Positions 25,795 to 35,058 are shown, counted from the first letter of the stretch. The stretch is DNA of 64,000 nucleotides from Sulfitobacter marinus (GCF_900116285.1 NZ_FPAJ01000001.1:186001-250000), one strand, 5' to 3'. The notes: a model not told the origin generated them from the letters alone. Numbers and translations: made by a program.

Positions 25795-26754
25795 ATGCCC
25801 AAGCCGGTTATCTGGATCACGCGCACCCTGTCAGATGCCACCTTGGCGCGCGCGCGCCGCGACTACGAAGTCATCTGGGACCCCGCAGATACACCGGGTA
25901 GCGCGGATGATATCATCGCGATGAGCGCCAAGGTTGATGGCATGATCCCCTGCCATTCCGAACATTTCAGCGCCGATGTTGTGGCCCAGCTTGATCGACG
26001 TCTTAAGATCGTCGCGAACCATTCTGTTGGCGTCGACCATTGCGATTTACCAGCACTGCGCGCCAAGGGGATCACTGTCACCAACACGCCCGGCGTGCTG
26101 TCGGATGCCACGGCGGAACTGGCGATGATGCTGATGCTGGGTGCTGCCCGTCACGCGGTTGAGGGGGATCGCACGGTGCGGTCCGGCGCTTGGGATTTCT
26201 GGTCGCCAGCGTTTCTGGTGGGCAAGCAGGTGACGGGTGCGCGGTTGGGGATTGTTGGGATGGGCGGCGTGGGCCGCGCCTTTGCCCGCAAGGCGCGCGG
26301 CTTTGATATGGAAATCCATTACCACAACCGCAGCCGCCTTTCGCCCAAGGATGAGGCCGACGCGATTTATCACGATAACCTTGATGATCTGCTGGAGGTT
26401 TCTGATTTCCTGTCATTGCACTGTCCCGCAACGCCGGACACAACCGGATTGCTGAACGCCAAACGGTTGGCGCAAATGCCCAAAGGCTGCGTGGTGGTGA
26501 ACACGGCGCGGGGCGCGCTGGTGGACGAAGACGCGCTGCTGGCTGCCATCAAAAGCGGCCATGTCGGGGCGGCGGGGCTTGATTGCTTTGTGACAGAGCC
26601 GGGCGGAAATCCGGCATTTGCACAGCATGAAAACATCATGATGATGCCTCATGCCGGCAGCGGTACCGTCACCACGCGCAATGCGATGGGGTTCAAAGCC
26701 TTGGATAATCTGGATGCGTTTTTCCGCGGCGACCAGCCACCGGACCAGCTCTGA
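25795..26754 (+). CDS. D-isomer-specific 2-hydroxyacid dehydrogenase (glyoxylate/hydroxypyruvate reductase type)
   Basis: 319 aa from the ATG at 25795 (MPKPVIWITRTL). The NAD(P)-binding motif is GIVGMGGVGRAFARKARGF. The catalytic Arg/Glu/His set is present: NTARGALVDEDALL (Arg), GLDCFVTEPGG (Glu) and MMPHAGSGT (His). The family reversibly reduces 2-oxoacids to D-2-hydroxyacids. As the last gene of the TRAP-amidase operon it likely acts on the oxo or hydroxy acid from the imported compound; the exact substrate is not readable. Confidence 0.88.
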   Translation: MPKPVIWITRTLSDATLARARRDYEVIWDPADTPGSADDIIAMSAKVDGMIPCHSEHFSADVVAQLDRRLKIVANHSVGVDHCDLPALRAKGITVTNTPGVLSDATAELAMMLMLGAARHAVEGDRTVRSGAWDFWSPAFLVGKQVTGARLGIVGMGGVGRAFARKARGFDMEIHYHNRSRLSPKDEADAIYHDNLDDLLEVSDFLSLHCPATPDTTGLLNAKRLAQMPKGCVVVNTARGALVDEDALLAAIKSGHVGAAGLDCFVTEPGGNPAFAQHENIMMMPHAGSGTVTTRNAMGFKALDNLDAFFRGDQPPDQL

Positions 26755-26773
26755 CCGATTGCAGCGACGCGGC

Positions 26774-27421
26774 CTAGCTGTTGAAGTTCGCCATAAGCTG
26801 ATGAAATTTTTCGCCCTGCACGGCAACGTGGTTGCGCAGGACTGACGCTACTTTCTCTGCATCCTCGGCCTCAAGTGCCGCGACGATTTCGCGGTGCTCG
26901 GCCATGGATTGCGCCATCCGTCCACGGAATCGCAACTGCATCCTGCGATAGGCTTTCAGCTTGTTTTGCAAGCGCAACGTCTGTTGTTCCAGATAGCCGT
27001 TGGCCGATCCGCGATAGATGATCTGATGGAATTTTTCGTTCTCGGCGTAGTATTTTGCATGGTCGTTCTGGTCGATCGCCTCTTGGCAGCGGATGTTGGC
27101 CTCGGCCAATTGGCGCAGACCTGTTTCCGTCATGCGGGACGCGGCCAACCTGCCACAGGATGCTTCCAGCTCGGCCATCATCTCGAACATCTCCATCAGT
27201 TCAACGGGGCCGGGCAGGCGTACAAACACGCCCCGTCGCGGGAATTGTTCGGCAATGCCATTTGCAACAAGAACCTGAAGCGCTTCGCGCACAGGGGTCC
27301 GGGATACGCAGAATTGATCGGCCAGCTTTAATTCGTCCAGCCGTTCGCCATCGCGGTATTTGCCAGCAAACACATGCTGTTCCAAGGTTTCCGCAATCAT
27401 GTCTGCACGTCTGATATCCAT
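26774..27421 (-). CDS. matR: GntR-family (FCD domain) regulator of malonate genes
   Basis: 215 aa. The N-terminal winged HTH holds LADQFCVSRTPVREALQVLV (about 30-50). The C-terminal FCD domain is all-helical. It diverges from the malonate TRAP/decarboxylase/synthetase operon, 142 bp away, with a TTGTATACAA palindrome in between. This is the known MatR arrangement, in which malonate relieves repression. The name rests on context more than on sequence. Confidence 0.82.
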   Translation of the reverse strand: MDIRRADMIAETLEQHVFAGKYRDGERLDELKLADQFCVSRTPVREALQVLVANGIAEQFPRRGVFVRLPGPVELMEMFEMMAELEASCGRLAASRMTETGLRQLAEANIRCQEAIDQNDHAKYYAENEKFHQIIYRGSANGYLEQQTLRLQNKLKAYRRMQLRFRGRMAQSMAEHREIVAALEAEDAEKVASVLRNHVAVQGEKFHQLMANFNS

Positions 27422-27467
27422 AAATGCAATCTAGCGACGGTTGGGAGGTAATGCAATATAAGTGATA

Positions 27468-27477
27468 TTGTATACAA
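27468..27477. promoter_or_regulatory. TTGTATACAA palindrome, probable MatR operator
   Basis: A perfect 10-bp palindrome within an imperfect 16-bp one (27465-27480), 87 bp before the matP start and 47 bp from the matR start. The TNGTNNNACNA-like form is typical for FadR/FCD-type GntR repressors. It probably controls both divergent promoters. Confidence 0.6.
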
Positions 27478-27563
27478 GATGTTTGACTTGGGATGCAAAG
27501 CGTGGAAAGTTTTGTACTGTAGAACCGGGGCGTTTGACCTTGGTCACATTCTGGGAGGAAAAG

Positions 27564-28550
27564 ATGAAAATGACTGCACTCAAGGCAGCGGCGACGCTTG
27601 CCTGTTTTACGCTTGGATCTGCTGCACATTCTGAAACCCTGCGCCTGTCGCACCAATGGTCAAACACTGATGTACGCCATCAGGTGGCACAGATTGTTGC
27701 TGATGGTGTCGCGGCTGCCGATGTCGATCTGGATATCCAGATTTTCGGGTCCAAGTCCCTGTTTAAACCACGCGAGCAATATCGCCCCCTAAGCCGTGGC
27801 CAGCTGGATATGACAGTTCTGCCGCTGAGCTATGCCGGTGGTCAACAGCCCGCGTTCAACCTGACACTGATGCCCGGCATGGTGAAAAACCACGATCACG
27901 CCGCCCGGCTTAGCGCGTCACCTTTTATGGCCGCGCTGGAAGAGAAAATGGCCGACGATGATGTGATGGTCTTGGTCCATGGCTATCTTGCGGGCGGTTT
28001 CGTTGGCAAAGACAAATGCATCACCAAACCCGAAGACGTGAAGGGCTTGCAAACCCGCGCGGCTGGTAAGGCGTTTGAACAAATGTTGGCAGGGGCAGGG
28101 GCGTCGATTGCGTCCATGGCATCGTCCGAGATTTACAATGCAATGCAAACCGGCGTTCTGACTGCTGCGAACACATCGTCTTCGTCCTTCGTATCCTACC
28201 GGATTTACGAACAGGTGGCCTGCTATACACCTGCGGGCGATGTGGCTTTGTGGTTCATGTATCAACCGCTGTTGATGAACAAATCCAAGTTCGACGGTCT
28301 GACAGCTGATCAGCAAAATGCACTGCTGGACGCATCTGCTAAAGCGCAGGCGTTCTATCTGGAAGAAGCGAAAAAGCAAGACGCAGCTTCCGAGCAGGTG
28401 TTCCGTGATGCGGGCGTCGAGATCGCGCAGATGACACCGGCAGACTTTGACGCATGGCGCGCATTGGCGCAGGAAACATCCTACAAAGCGTTCGTCGCAG
28501 ATGTACCGGACGGTCAAGCGCTGCTCGATATGGCGCTGGCGGTCGAATAA
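27564..28550 (+). CDS. matP: Malonate TRAP transporter substrate-binding protein (DctP type)
   Basis: 328 aa from the ATG at 27564 with GGGAGG about 8 nt upstream. Earlier in-frame codons overlap the operator region. The Sec signal is KMTALKAAATLACFTLGSAA, cleavage near AHS-E. The DctP fold is recognisable from LRLSHQWSNTDVRHQVAQ, PREQYRPLSRGQLDM and GLQTRAAGKAFEQMLAGAGA. Malonate as the ligand is inferred from the downstream malonyl-CoA genes in the same operon. A hairpin follows the gene. Confidence 0.85.
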   Translation: MKMTALKAAATLACFTLGSAAHSETLRLSHQWSNTDVRHQVAQIVADGVAAADVDLDIQIFGSKSLFKPREQYRPLSRGQLDMTVLPLSYAGGQQPAFNLTLMPGMVKNHDHAARLSASPFMAALEEKMADDDVMVLVHGYLAGGFVGKDKCITKPEDVKGLQTRAAGKAFEQMLAGAGASIASMASSEIYNAMQTGVLTAANTSSSSFVSYRIYEQVACYTPAGDVALWFMYQPLLMNKSKFDGLTADQQNALLDASAKAQAFYLEEAKKQDAASEQVFRDAGVEIAQMTPADFDAWRALAQETSYKAFVADVPDGQALLDMALAVE

Positions 28551-28555
28551 TACAC

Positions 28556-28589
28556 TCAAGGAAGGCTGCATCGTTGTGGCCTTCCTTGA
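28556..28589 (+). terminator. 11-bp inverted repeat between matP and matQ
   Basis: TCAAGGAAGGC (28556-28566) pairs perfectly with GCCTTCCTTGA (28579-28589) across a 12-nt loop, directly after the matP stop. There is no T-run. It is a likely processing or partial-termination element. Confidence 0.6.
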
Positions 28590-28624
28590 TCAGATGAATT
28601 TCTAAACTTTCTAAGGGTGATTTT

Positions 28625-29173
28625 ATGGCGGGCCAAAGCTCGGCCGTGGCCGCGCAGACAGGGGGCAATGTATTCCTGCGCATGGTGGCGGCGATCTCAA
28701 CGGTTGCAGGGTGGTGTTCGGCGGCGATGATTGTCGCGGCGGTGGCCATCACCTGCCAGATGATTTTCATCCGTTTTGTATTGAACGGATCAACCGTTTG
28801 GCAGACCGAGGCGGTGATTTATCTGGCCATCGGTTCAACGCTGGTGGGTTTGCCCTATGTGCAACGTCTGCGTGGCCATGTGAATGTCGACCTGATCCCG
28901 ATTTCGTTGGGGCCACGGGCACGCTATGTCATGGCGCTGTTTACCCTGTCGCTGTCCATCGTGATGGTCGCGATCATGCTGTGGTACGGCTATGAATTCT
29001 GGCACCTCGCCTTTGAGCGCAACTGGAAATCCGACACGATATGGGGCGTCCGGCTGTGGATACCCTATGCCGCGCTGCCCATCGGATTTGCGTTGTTTCT
29101 TTTGCAACTGATTGCCGACCTTGTCGCAGTTGTTTTGAAAATTGATAAGCCGTTCGGCTTGGAGGGGCGCTAG
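28625..29173 (+). CDS. matQ: Malonate TRAP small permease (DctQ)
   Basis: 182 aa with four hydrophobic helices (about 27-47, 62-82, 102-122 and 145-165) and the DctQ consensus IRFVLNGSTVWQTEAVIYL. It pairs with the DctM protein encoded immediately after, whose GTG overlaps this stop by one base. Malonate specificity is from operon context. Confidence 0.83.
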   Translation: MAGQSSAVAAQTGGNVFLRMVAAISTVAGWCSAAMIVAAVAITCQMIFIRFVLNGSTVWQTEAVIYLAIGSTLVGLPYVQRLRGHVNVDLIPISLGPRARYVMALFTLSLSIVMVAIMLWYGYEFWHLAFERNWKSDTIWGVRLWIPYAALPIGFALFLLQLIADLVAVVLKIDKPFGLEGR

Positions 29174-30489
29174 TGGATCCGCTTACACTTGGCGCGTTCG
29201 TCGCCTTTAGCACGATTATTGTTCTGTTTTCCGGCGTGTCGGTGGCCCTTGGCCTGCTGATCGTATCGACCGGGTTTTTGATGGTCTTTGACGGGATGCG
29301 TTCGCTTGAACTGCTGCCCGAAATCCTATTCGGCAAGCTGGATAACTTTGCGCTTTTGTCGATCCCGATGTTCATCATCATGGGATCGTCCATTGCATCC
29401 ACGCGGGCGGGGGCCGACCTTTACGAGGCGCTTGAACGCTGGCTGACGCGTGTACCGGGCGGGTTGGTGATCTCCAACCTCGGCGCCTGCGCGCTGTTTG
29501 CCGCGATGTCCGGTTCCAGCCCCGCCACCTGCGCGGCAATTGGCAAGATGGGCATCCCCGAGATGCGCAAACGTGGCTACCCCGAGGGGGTGGCCGCAGG
29601 GTCGATTGCAGCGGGCGGTACCTTGGGTATTCTGATCCCACCCTCGGTCACCATGATCGTTTACGGCATTGCCACAGAAACCTCGATCGGGCGCTTGTTC
29701 TTGGCGGGGGTGATCCCCGGCTTGTTGCTGGTCGCGTTGTTCATGGCGTGGTCGCTGTATTCCACATGGAAATCCGGCAACCGTGAATTGCTGGCCACGG
29801 GCAGCTACAGCTGGAAGGAAAAATTCGAAATCCTGCCGCGCGTTCTGCCGTTCTTGTTCATCATCGTTGGCGTGCTTTATGCGATGTATGGCGGGGTCGC
29901 TACGCCGTCCGAGACGGCTGCCGTGGGCGCGCTGTTGTGCCTGCTGATCGCGATGGTGATCTATAAGCTGTGGAACCCGCGCGACCTGTGGGTCGTGCTG
30001 CGCGACAGCACCAAAGAAAGCGTGATGATCCTGTTCATCATCGCCGCCGCGGGTGTGTTTTCCTACATGCTATCCAGCCTTTATATCACGCAATCCATCG
30101 CCAATTGGATCGGCACCTTGGACGTCAATCCATGGGTGTTGATGGGTTTTGTGAACGTATTTCTACTGATCGCCGGTTTCTTTCTGCCCCCGGTGGCCGT
30201 GATCTTGATGGCGGCACCGATCTTGTTGCCGATCATCACGACGGCGGGTTTCGATCCGATCTGGTTCGCGGTTGTGTTGACGATCAATATGGAAATCGGG
30301 CTGATCTCGCCTCCGGTGGGATTGAACTTATATGTGATCAACGGCATCGCGCCGGATATTTCGCTAAAGACGATTTTGATGGGTTCACTGCCATTCGTGG
30401 CGTGCATGGTGCTGGCGATCATCCTGCTATGTATCTTTCCGGGGCTGGCCACATGGTTGCCTGATGCCGTGATGGGGGCCGCGCTATGA
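29173..30489 (+). CDS. matM: Malonate TRAP large permease (DctM)
   Basis: 438 aa, GTG start at 29173, about 12 helices, standard DctM length. Typical sequences are AAMSGSSPATCAAIGKMGIP, AGGTLGILIPPSVTMIVYGI and the C-terminal EIGLISPPVGLNLYVINGI. It is the sodium-coupled channel for malonate uptake with matP and matQ. It overlaps the decarboxylase gene by 4 nt. Confidence 0.86.
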   Translation: MDPLTLGAFVAFSTIIVLFSGVSVALGLLIVSTGFLMVFDGMRSLELLPEILFGKLDNFALLSIPMFIIMGSSIASTRAGADLYEALERWLTRVPGGLVISNLGACALFAAMSGSSPATCAAIGKMGIPEMRKRGYPEGVAAGSIAAGGTLGILIPPSVTMIVYGIATETSIGRLFLAGVIPGLLLVALFMAWSLYSTWKSGNRELLATGSYSWKEKFEILPRVLPFLFIIVGVLYAMYGGVATPSETAAVGALLCLLIAMVIYKLWNPRDLWVVLRDSTKESVMILFIIAAAGVFSYMLSSLYITQSIANWIGTLDVNPWVLMGFVNVFLLIAGFFLPPVAVILMAAPILLPIITTAGFDPIWFAVVLTINMEIGLISPPVGLNLYVINGIAPDISLKTILMGSLPFVACMVLAIILLCIFPGLATWLPDAVMGAAL

Positions 30490-31724
30490 GCTTTTTCTCG
30501 GGCCTTCTCGCGTCGGTCTTTGAGAGAAGCCACCGCAAGGCGATCTCGGACAAAGCTGAGGGGCATACAACAAACGAGCTGTGCCGCCAGTTGCTGAGCA
30601 GTCATGGCGAAGTGTCCGGCAGTACCCTGGCGCGGTTGATCCTGGATCGCTACAGCGCGATGGATGTCTCTGAAAAACAGGCGTTTTTCGAATTTATGAC
30701 GCATAGCCTCGAGATTGATCCGCAGGCGGTCCAAAACACCCTCACGGCCTATGGTGATGCACCGTCCAAAAAGACCTACCGCGCATTTGCACAGGCCTGC
30801 GAGCCGCAGCGTCAGGAACTGGCGCGCCGGTTAAATCAGGTGCCGGGCGGTACGGGGCAGTTGGTCGCGATGCGCAAGGATTTGCTGTCGATGCTGCGCG
30901 ACCAACCCGCGCTAGAGCCGTTGGACGTGGACTTTCAGCACCTGTTCACCTCTTGGTTCAATCGGGGCTTTCTGGTGCTGCGGCCAATAAACTGGTCCAG
31001 CCCCGCGAATATACTTGAGAAAATCATCGCCTATGAGGCCGTGCATGCCATCGACAGTTGGGATGATCTGCGCCGCAGGGTGCAGCCTGCCGACCGACGG
31101 TGTTTCGGGTTCTTTCACCCCGCCATGCAAGATGAACCGCTGATTTTCGTCGAAGTCGCTCTGACCAAGGGCACCCCGAATTCGGTTCAGGCCTTGCTGG
31201 CCGACGGGCGCAACGCCATCAATGCCGAAGATGCGGATACGGCGGTTTTTTATTCGATCTCAAATTGTCAGGCAGGGCTGGCGGGGATTTCCTTTGGCAA
31301 CTCGCTGATCAAACAAGTTGTGGCCGATCTGTCTCGCGACTTGCCGGGCCTCAAAACTTTCGTCACCCTGTCGCCGATCCCCGGTCTCAACAAGTGGCGC
31401 GCGACTGCGAACCCCAAGACCGCGGCAGAGGCCGATCAAACAGCCATCGCGGCCCATTACCTGCTTGAGGCCAAGCGCCCCGACGGCATCCCCTTTGATC
31501 CCGTCGCGCGGTTCCATCTGGGCAATGGTGCCATGGTGCACGCCGTTCACGCAGGCGCGGACCTGTCGCCAAACGGGATGCGGCAATCCAGCGGTGTGAT
31601 GGTGAATTACCTTTATGATCTGTCGCAAATATCAAAAAACCATGAACTGTTTGTCGGTGAGAAAACGGTTGTTGCATCCGCTGAGGTCCGCGCGCTAAGC
31701 GCATCCTGTGGGTTAGAAGTGTAG
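30486..31724 (+). CDS. matA: Malonyl-CoA decarboxylase
   Basis: 412 aa matching the MCD family over its whole length: GFLVLRPINWSSPANILEKI, CFGFFHPAMQDEPLIFVEVA, ISNCQAGLAGISFGNSLIK and TLSPIPGLNKW. The C-terminal acetyltransferase-like domain has FHLGNGAMVHAVH (catalytic His region) and GVMVNYLYDL. It converts malonyl-CoA to acetyl-CoA and CO2 in the cytoplasm. Together with MatB it funnels imported malonate into central metabolism. It sits between the TRAP permease and matB in one operon. Confidence 0.93.
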   Translation: MSFFSGLLASVFERSHRKAISDKAEGHTTNELCRQLLSSHGEVSGSTLARLILDRYSAMDVSEKQAFFEFMTHSLEIDPQAVQNTLTAYGDAPSKKTYRAFAQACEPQRQELARRLNQVPGGTGQLVAMRKDLLSMLRDQPALEPLDVDFQHLFTSWFNRGFLVLRPINWSSPANILEKIIAYEAVHAIDSWDDLRRRVQPADRRCFGFFHPAMQDEPLIFVEVALTKGTPNSVQALLADGRNAINAEDADTAVFYSISNCQAGLAGISFGNSLIKQVVADLSRDLPGLKTFVTLSPIPGLNKWRATANPKTAAEADQTAIAAHYLLEAKRPDGIPFDPVARFHLGNGAMVHAVHAGADLSPNGMRQSSGVMVNYLYDLSQISKNHELFVGEKTVVASAEVRALSASCGLEV

Positions 31725-31735
31725 GAATTTGAAGA

Positions 31736-33250
31736 ATGGCCAATCCGCTTTTTGATCGTCTTTTCGGGAAACATGCCGGTACATCGCGGGTGTTTTTGCA
31801 TCTGGCCGATGGGCAGACCATCACCTATGCGGCGTTTTTGCGCATGGCTGCGCAATATGCCGGGGCGCTCACGAAATTTGGGTTGCGTCCGGGTGACCGA
31901 CTGGCGGTGCAAATCGCTAAATCCCCGCAAGCGTTGGCCGTTTATGCCGCTTGCGCGCAGGCAGGTGTGATTTTCTTGCCGCTGAACACAGCCTATACCG
32001 CTGATGAAGTATCCTATTTCGTCGAAAACAGTGGGGCGCGTCTAGTGCTCTGCGATCAGGCCAAACAAGCGGCGATGGTGCCAGTGACGACAGCATGCAG
32101 TGCGGAACTGGCGACCCTGAACGCCGACGGATCAGGCACATTTGCCGATGTGGCAGCAGATATGCCGGACAGCTTTGCGACCGTTGACCGCAGCTTGGAC
32201 GATCTGGCCGCGTTCTTGTACACATCGGGCACCACCGGCCGCTCCAAAGGGGCGATGCTGACCCAAGGCAACCTGCTGTCGAACGCGCAAACATTGGTCA
32301 CTGAATGGCAATTCACCGAAGACGACGTTTTGCTGCATGCTTTGCCCATCTTTCACACGCATGGTTTGTTTGTGGCCTCCAACATCACATTGCTTGCGGG
32401 GGGGCAGATGATTTTCCTGCCCACCTTCAACATTGACCAGATCATTGAAAACCTGCCCAAATCGACCGCGCTGATGGGGGTGCCGACCTTTTATACGCGG
32501 TTATTGGGCGACAAGCGGTTCACCAAGGAACTGGTGGCGCATATGCGGTTGTTCGTGTCGGGCAGCGCGCCGCTTTTGGCCGACACCCATGTCCAGTTCG
32601 AACAGCTGACCGGTCTGCGGATATTGGAACGCTACGGCATGACCGAAACGAATATGAACACGTCCAACCCCTACTCGGGTGAGCGTCGCGCAGGCACCGT
32701 CGGCTTCCCACTGCCGGGGGTTGAGCTAAAGATCACCGACAGCAGAACCGGTGAAACCTTGCCCCAAGGCGAGATCGGAGAGATCGAAGTGCGCGGCCCC
32801 AATGTGTTCAAGGGCTATTGGCAGATGCCGGAGAAGACCGCCGAGGAACTGCGCGAAGACGGGTTTTTCATCACTGGCGATTTGGGGCAGATCGACGAGG
32901 ACGGCTATGTTCATATCGTCGGGCGCAACAAGGATCTGATCATTTCGGGTGGCTATAACATCTATCCAAAAGAGATCGAGCAGATGCTGGACGAGGAAGA
33001 AAACGTGCTGGAATCAGCCGTGATCGGCGTGCCGCATCCTGACTTTGGCGAAACCGTCGTGGCGATCTTGGTGCCGGCACCGACGGGGCAGCCTGATGTC
33101 GAGGCGATCAAGGCAAACATTGCCAGATCGCTAGCCCGTTTCAAACATCCGCAACGCATCATTATCATGCCTGAACTGCCCCGTAATACGATGGGCAAGG
33201 TCCAGAAAAAGGCGCTGCGCGATCAGTTTCAGGGCTTGTTCACAGCTTAA
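31736..33250 (+). CDS. matB: Malonyl-CoA synthetase (malonate-CoA ligase)
   Basis: 504 aa, an ANL-superfamily adenylate-forming ligase. The P-loop is LYTSGTTGRSKGAML, the adenine region LERYGMTETNMNTSNPYSGE and the hinge region ITGDLGQIDEDGYVHIVGR; the C-terminal Lys lies in PRNTMGKVQKKALR. MatB activates malonate with ATP and CoA to malonyl-CoA. It follows the decarboxylase by 11 nt and ends the operon. The order binding protein, permeases, decarboxylase, synthetase defines a complete malonate assimilation unit. Confidence 0.92.
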   Translation: MANPLFDRLFGKHAGTSRVFLHLADGQTITYAAFLRMAAQYAGALTKFGLRPGDRLAVQIAKSPQALAVYAACAQAGVIFLPLNTAYTADEVSYFVENSGARLVLCDQAKQAAMVPVTTACSAELATLNADGSGTFADVAADMPDSFATVDRSLDDLAAFLYTSGTTGRSKGAMLTQGNLLSNAQTLVTEWQFTEDDVLLHALPIFHTHGLFVASNITLLAGGQMIFLPTFNIDQIIENLPKSTALMGVPTFYTRLLGDKRFTKELVAHMRLFVSGSAPLLADTHVQFEQLTGLRILERYGMTETNMNTSNPYSGERRAGTVGFPLPGVELKITDSRTGETLPQGEIGEIEVRGPNVFKGYWQMPEKTAEELREDGFFITGDLGQIDEDGYVHIVGRNKDLIISGGYNIYPKEIEQMLDEEENVLESAVIGVPHPDFGETVVAILVPAPTGQPDVEAIKANIARSLARFKHPQRIIIMPELPRNTMGKVQKKALRDQFQGLFTA

Positions 33251-33276
33251 GAGAACCCGAGCCCGGCCGGTGAATA

Positions 33277-34176
33277 TTAGGGCAGGGGCACCAACGCGCC
33301 GCGATACTGAATAACACGGGCGGCAAGCGCGGATCCCGCGTTGATCGCTTGGTCCGTGCTGCGCCCTTGGGCCCAATCGGCCAGAAACCCTGCATTGAAC
33401 GAATCCCCTGCGGCGGTTGTGTCCACGATTTTGTCGACAGTAACCGGTGCGTGGTGTGTCAGCGCGCCGTCTTGCAGCGCTAAAATCTGGCCGGGGCCAT
33501 TCTTGACGATCACTGTGGATACACCGGCCTTGGCATATCTCTGTGCCGTGGCTTGCGGGTCTGCATCGCCGAACCACTCGGCCTCGTCGTCGTAGGATGG
33601 CAGCACGATGTCACTGACGGCGGCGGCTTTCATCACGTTGGCCGTCATGTCTGCGACGGATGGCCAAAGCCGCGGGCGCAAATTGGGGTCAAACACCACC
33701 ACACCACCATCGCGGCGAAACGTGCTCAATACATCCAGAAACCGTTCGCGATCTTCGGGCGGCAAAATCGCCAAGGTAATCCCCGAGAAATATGCAACAT
33801 CCGCACCGGTCAGCGCGTCGGCAAGCGGCCCGGCATCATGGGCGAGGGTGCGCGCGGCACTTTGACCACGCCAATAGCTAAAGCTGCGTTCCCCCTCGCT
33901 GAGCTGAATCATATACAGCCCCACGGTTGCCCCGTCACGGCGCGCAATATGGGCGGTGCCGATGCCGGTATCTGCGATAAAGCGAACCATTTGATCCGAT
34001 GCGGAATCGCAGCCAACGGCGGTGAAATAGTCAATCTGGATGGTGGGCGGCAACAGCTGGCGCAGGTACCACGCAGTGTTCAACGTATCGCCGGCAAAAC
34101 CCAACTGATAGCCGCCGTCGTTTCCATTGGGTGCCATCTCGATCATGCATTCGCCGATTGAAACAATCCGTTTCAT
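33277..34176 (-). CDS. kdgK: 2-keto-3-deoxygluconate kinase
   Basis: 299 aa, PfkB/ribokinase family. The N-terminal GECMIEMAPNGNDGGYQLGFAGDTLNTA is of the KdgK type (only its first part is diagnostic), and the catalytic motif DTTAAGDSFNAGFL carries the general-base Asp. It phosphorylates 2-keto-3-deoxygluconate (KDG) to KDG-6-phosphate, the endpoint of both uronate branches encoded across the divergent promoter. Its start overlaps the end of the GntR gene (ATGA), so regulator and kinase are co-translated. The KDPG aldolase needed next is not in the window. Confidence 0.9.
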   Translation of the reverse strand: MKRIVSIGECMIEMAPNGNDGGYQLGFAGDTLNTAWYLRQLLPPTIQIDYFTAVGCDSASDQMVRFIADTGIGTAHIARRDGATVGLYMIQLSEGERSFSYWRGQSAARTLAHDAGPLADALTGADVAYFSGITLAILPPEDRERFLDVLSTFRRDGGVVVFDPNLRPRLWPSVADMTANVMKAAAVSDIVLPSYDDEAEWFGDADPQATAQRYAKAGVSTVIVKNGPGQILALQDGALTHHAPVTVDKIVDTTAAGDSFNAGFLADWAQGRSTDQAINAGSALAARVIQYRGALVPLP

Positions 34177-34898
34177 GTGGTCGCTTCCGTGAAGTAATTG
34201 TGATCTTTGGCTTTGAGGTCCGCAATCAGGAACAATATCCGCGACAGATGCTGGTTGAGCACGCGCTCAGCCTCGTCCGGGTTATTGGATATGATGGCAT
34301 CGAACAGATCGATATGTTCCTGCAGGGCAATTTGTTGCGACGTACTGTCCAGCGACAGCATGCGGATACGGTCCATATGGGCTTTGGTTTCTTCCAGTAA
34401 GTCCCAGACGTATTCGACCCCTGCGATGACGCAAATTTCGCGGTGGAATGCATCGTCTGCGTCATGAAACGCGGCGCGGTCGCCTTTGGCGACGGCGGCT
34501 TGTTGAACTTCTATTAGCGCAGCAAGGGTATCACGCCCTGAATCTGTTATTGTCCGGCAGGCTCTGCGGCAGGTTTTGCCCTCAAGCGCTTTGCGAATAA
34601 ACCGTGCGCGCATCACCGCATCTTCGGAAATCAGGCTTATCGTTGTGCCGCTTTGCGGGCGGATCATCAGAAAACCAAGTTTGGCCAACCGTTTGAACGC
34701 CTCGCGGACCGGTTGACGCGATACGCCCATTTGGCGCGCGACCTCTGCCTCGGAAATCTTGGTGCTCGGGGGCAGTTCCAGACTGAGGATGCGCCGCCGT
34801 AATGCGTCAAAAACCTGATCTGCAACAGTAGGCTGCGGGATTTGCGTAATCGTCGGTAAGGGCAATATGTTTTCGTTTTGCCGCTTTGAGGTCACCAT
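34173..34898 (-). CDS. GntR-family (FCD) regulator of uronate catabolism
   Basis: 241 aa. The HTH lies around residues 30-90, with EAEVARQMGVSRQPVREAFK as recognition part. The FCD-type C-terminal domain includes AFHDADDAFHREICVIAG, with metal-ligand-like Asp/His residues. It diverges from the uxaC-TRAP-kdu-uxu operon and precedes kdgK, so it is very likely the local hexuronate-responsive repressor (ExuR/UxuR/KdgR role). Two matching 16-bp operator-like sites lie in the intergenic region. Confidence 0.87.
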   Translation of the reverse strand: MVTSKRQNENILPLPTITQIPQPTVADQVFDALRRRILSLELPPSTKISEAEVARQMGVSRQPVREAFKRLAKLGFLMIRPQSGTTISLISEDAVMRARFIRKALEGKTCRRACRTITDSGRDTLAALIEVQQAAVAKGDRAAFHDADDAFHREICVIAGVEYVWDLLEETKAHMDRIRMLSLDSTSQQIALQEHIDLFDAIISNNPDEAERVLNQHLSRILFLIADLKAKDHNYFTEATT

Positions 34899-34962
34899 CG
34901 ATTGGTCTTCCTACACATAGTTATTGGTGCCCTATTGTATGACAGTGTTTACCGAACATGAC

Positions 34963-35012
34963 AACTGGGATACTAGTTGACTCGCAAAATCTGATTAACT
35001 AGGTTATTAGTT
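34963..35012. promoter_or_regulatory. Two matching 16-bp operator-like sites in the uronate divergent promoter
   Basis: AACTGGGATACTAGTT (34963-34978) and AACTAGGTTATTAGTT (34997-35012) share 13 of 16 positions and both have AACT/AGTT inverted ends. Their spacing is 34 bp, about three helical turns, so a dimeric GntR protein could bind both on one face. They lie between the regulator gene and uxaC, ending 46 bp before the uxaC start. Confidence 0.65.
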
Positions 35013-35058
35013 GGGTAGGCTGGCGTAGATGTGCATCCAGCCTCATCTGGGAGGGTGT

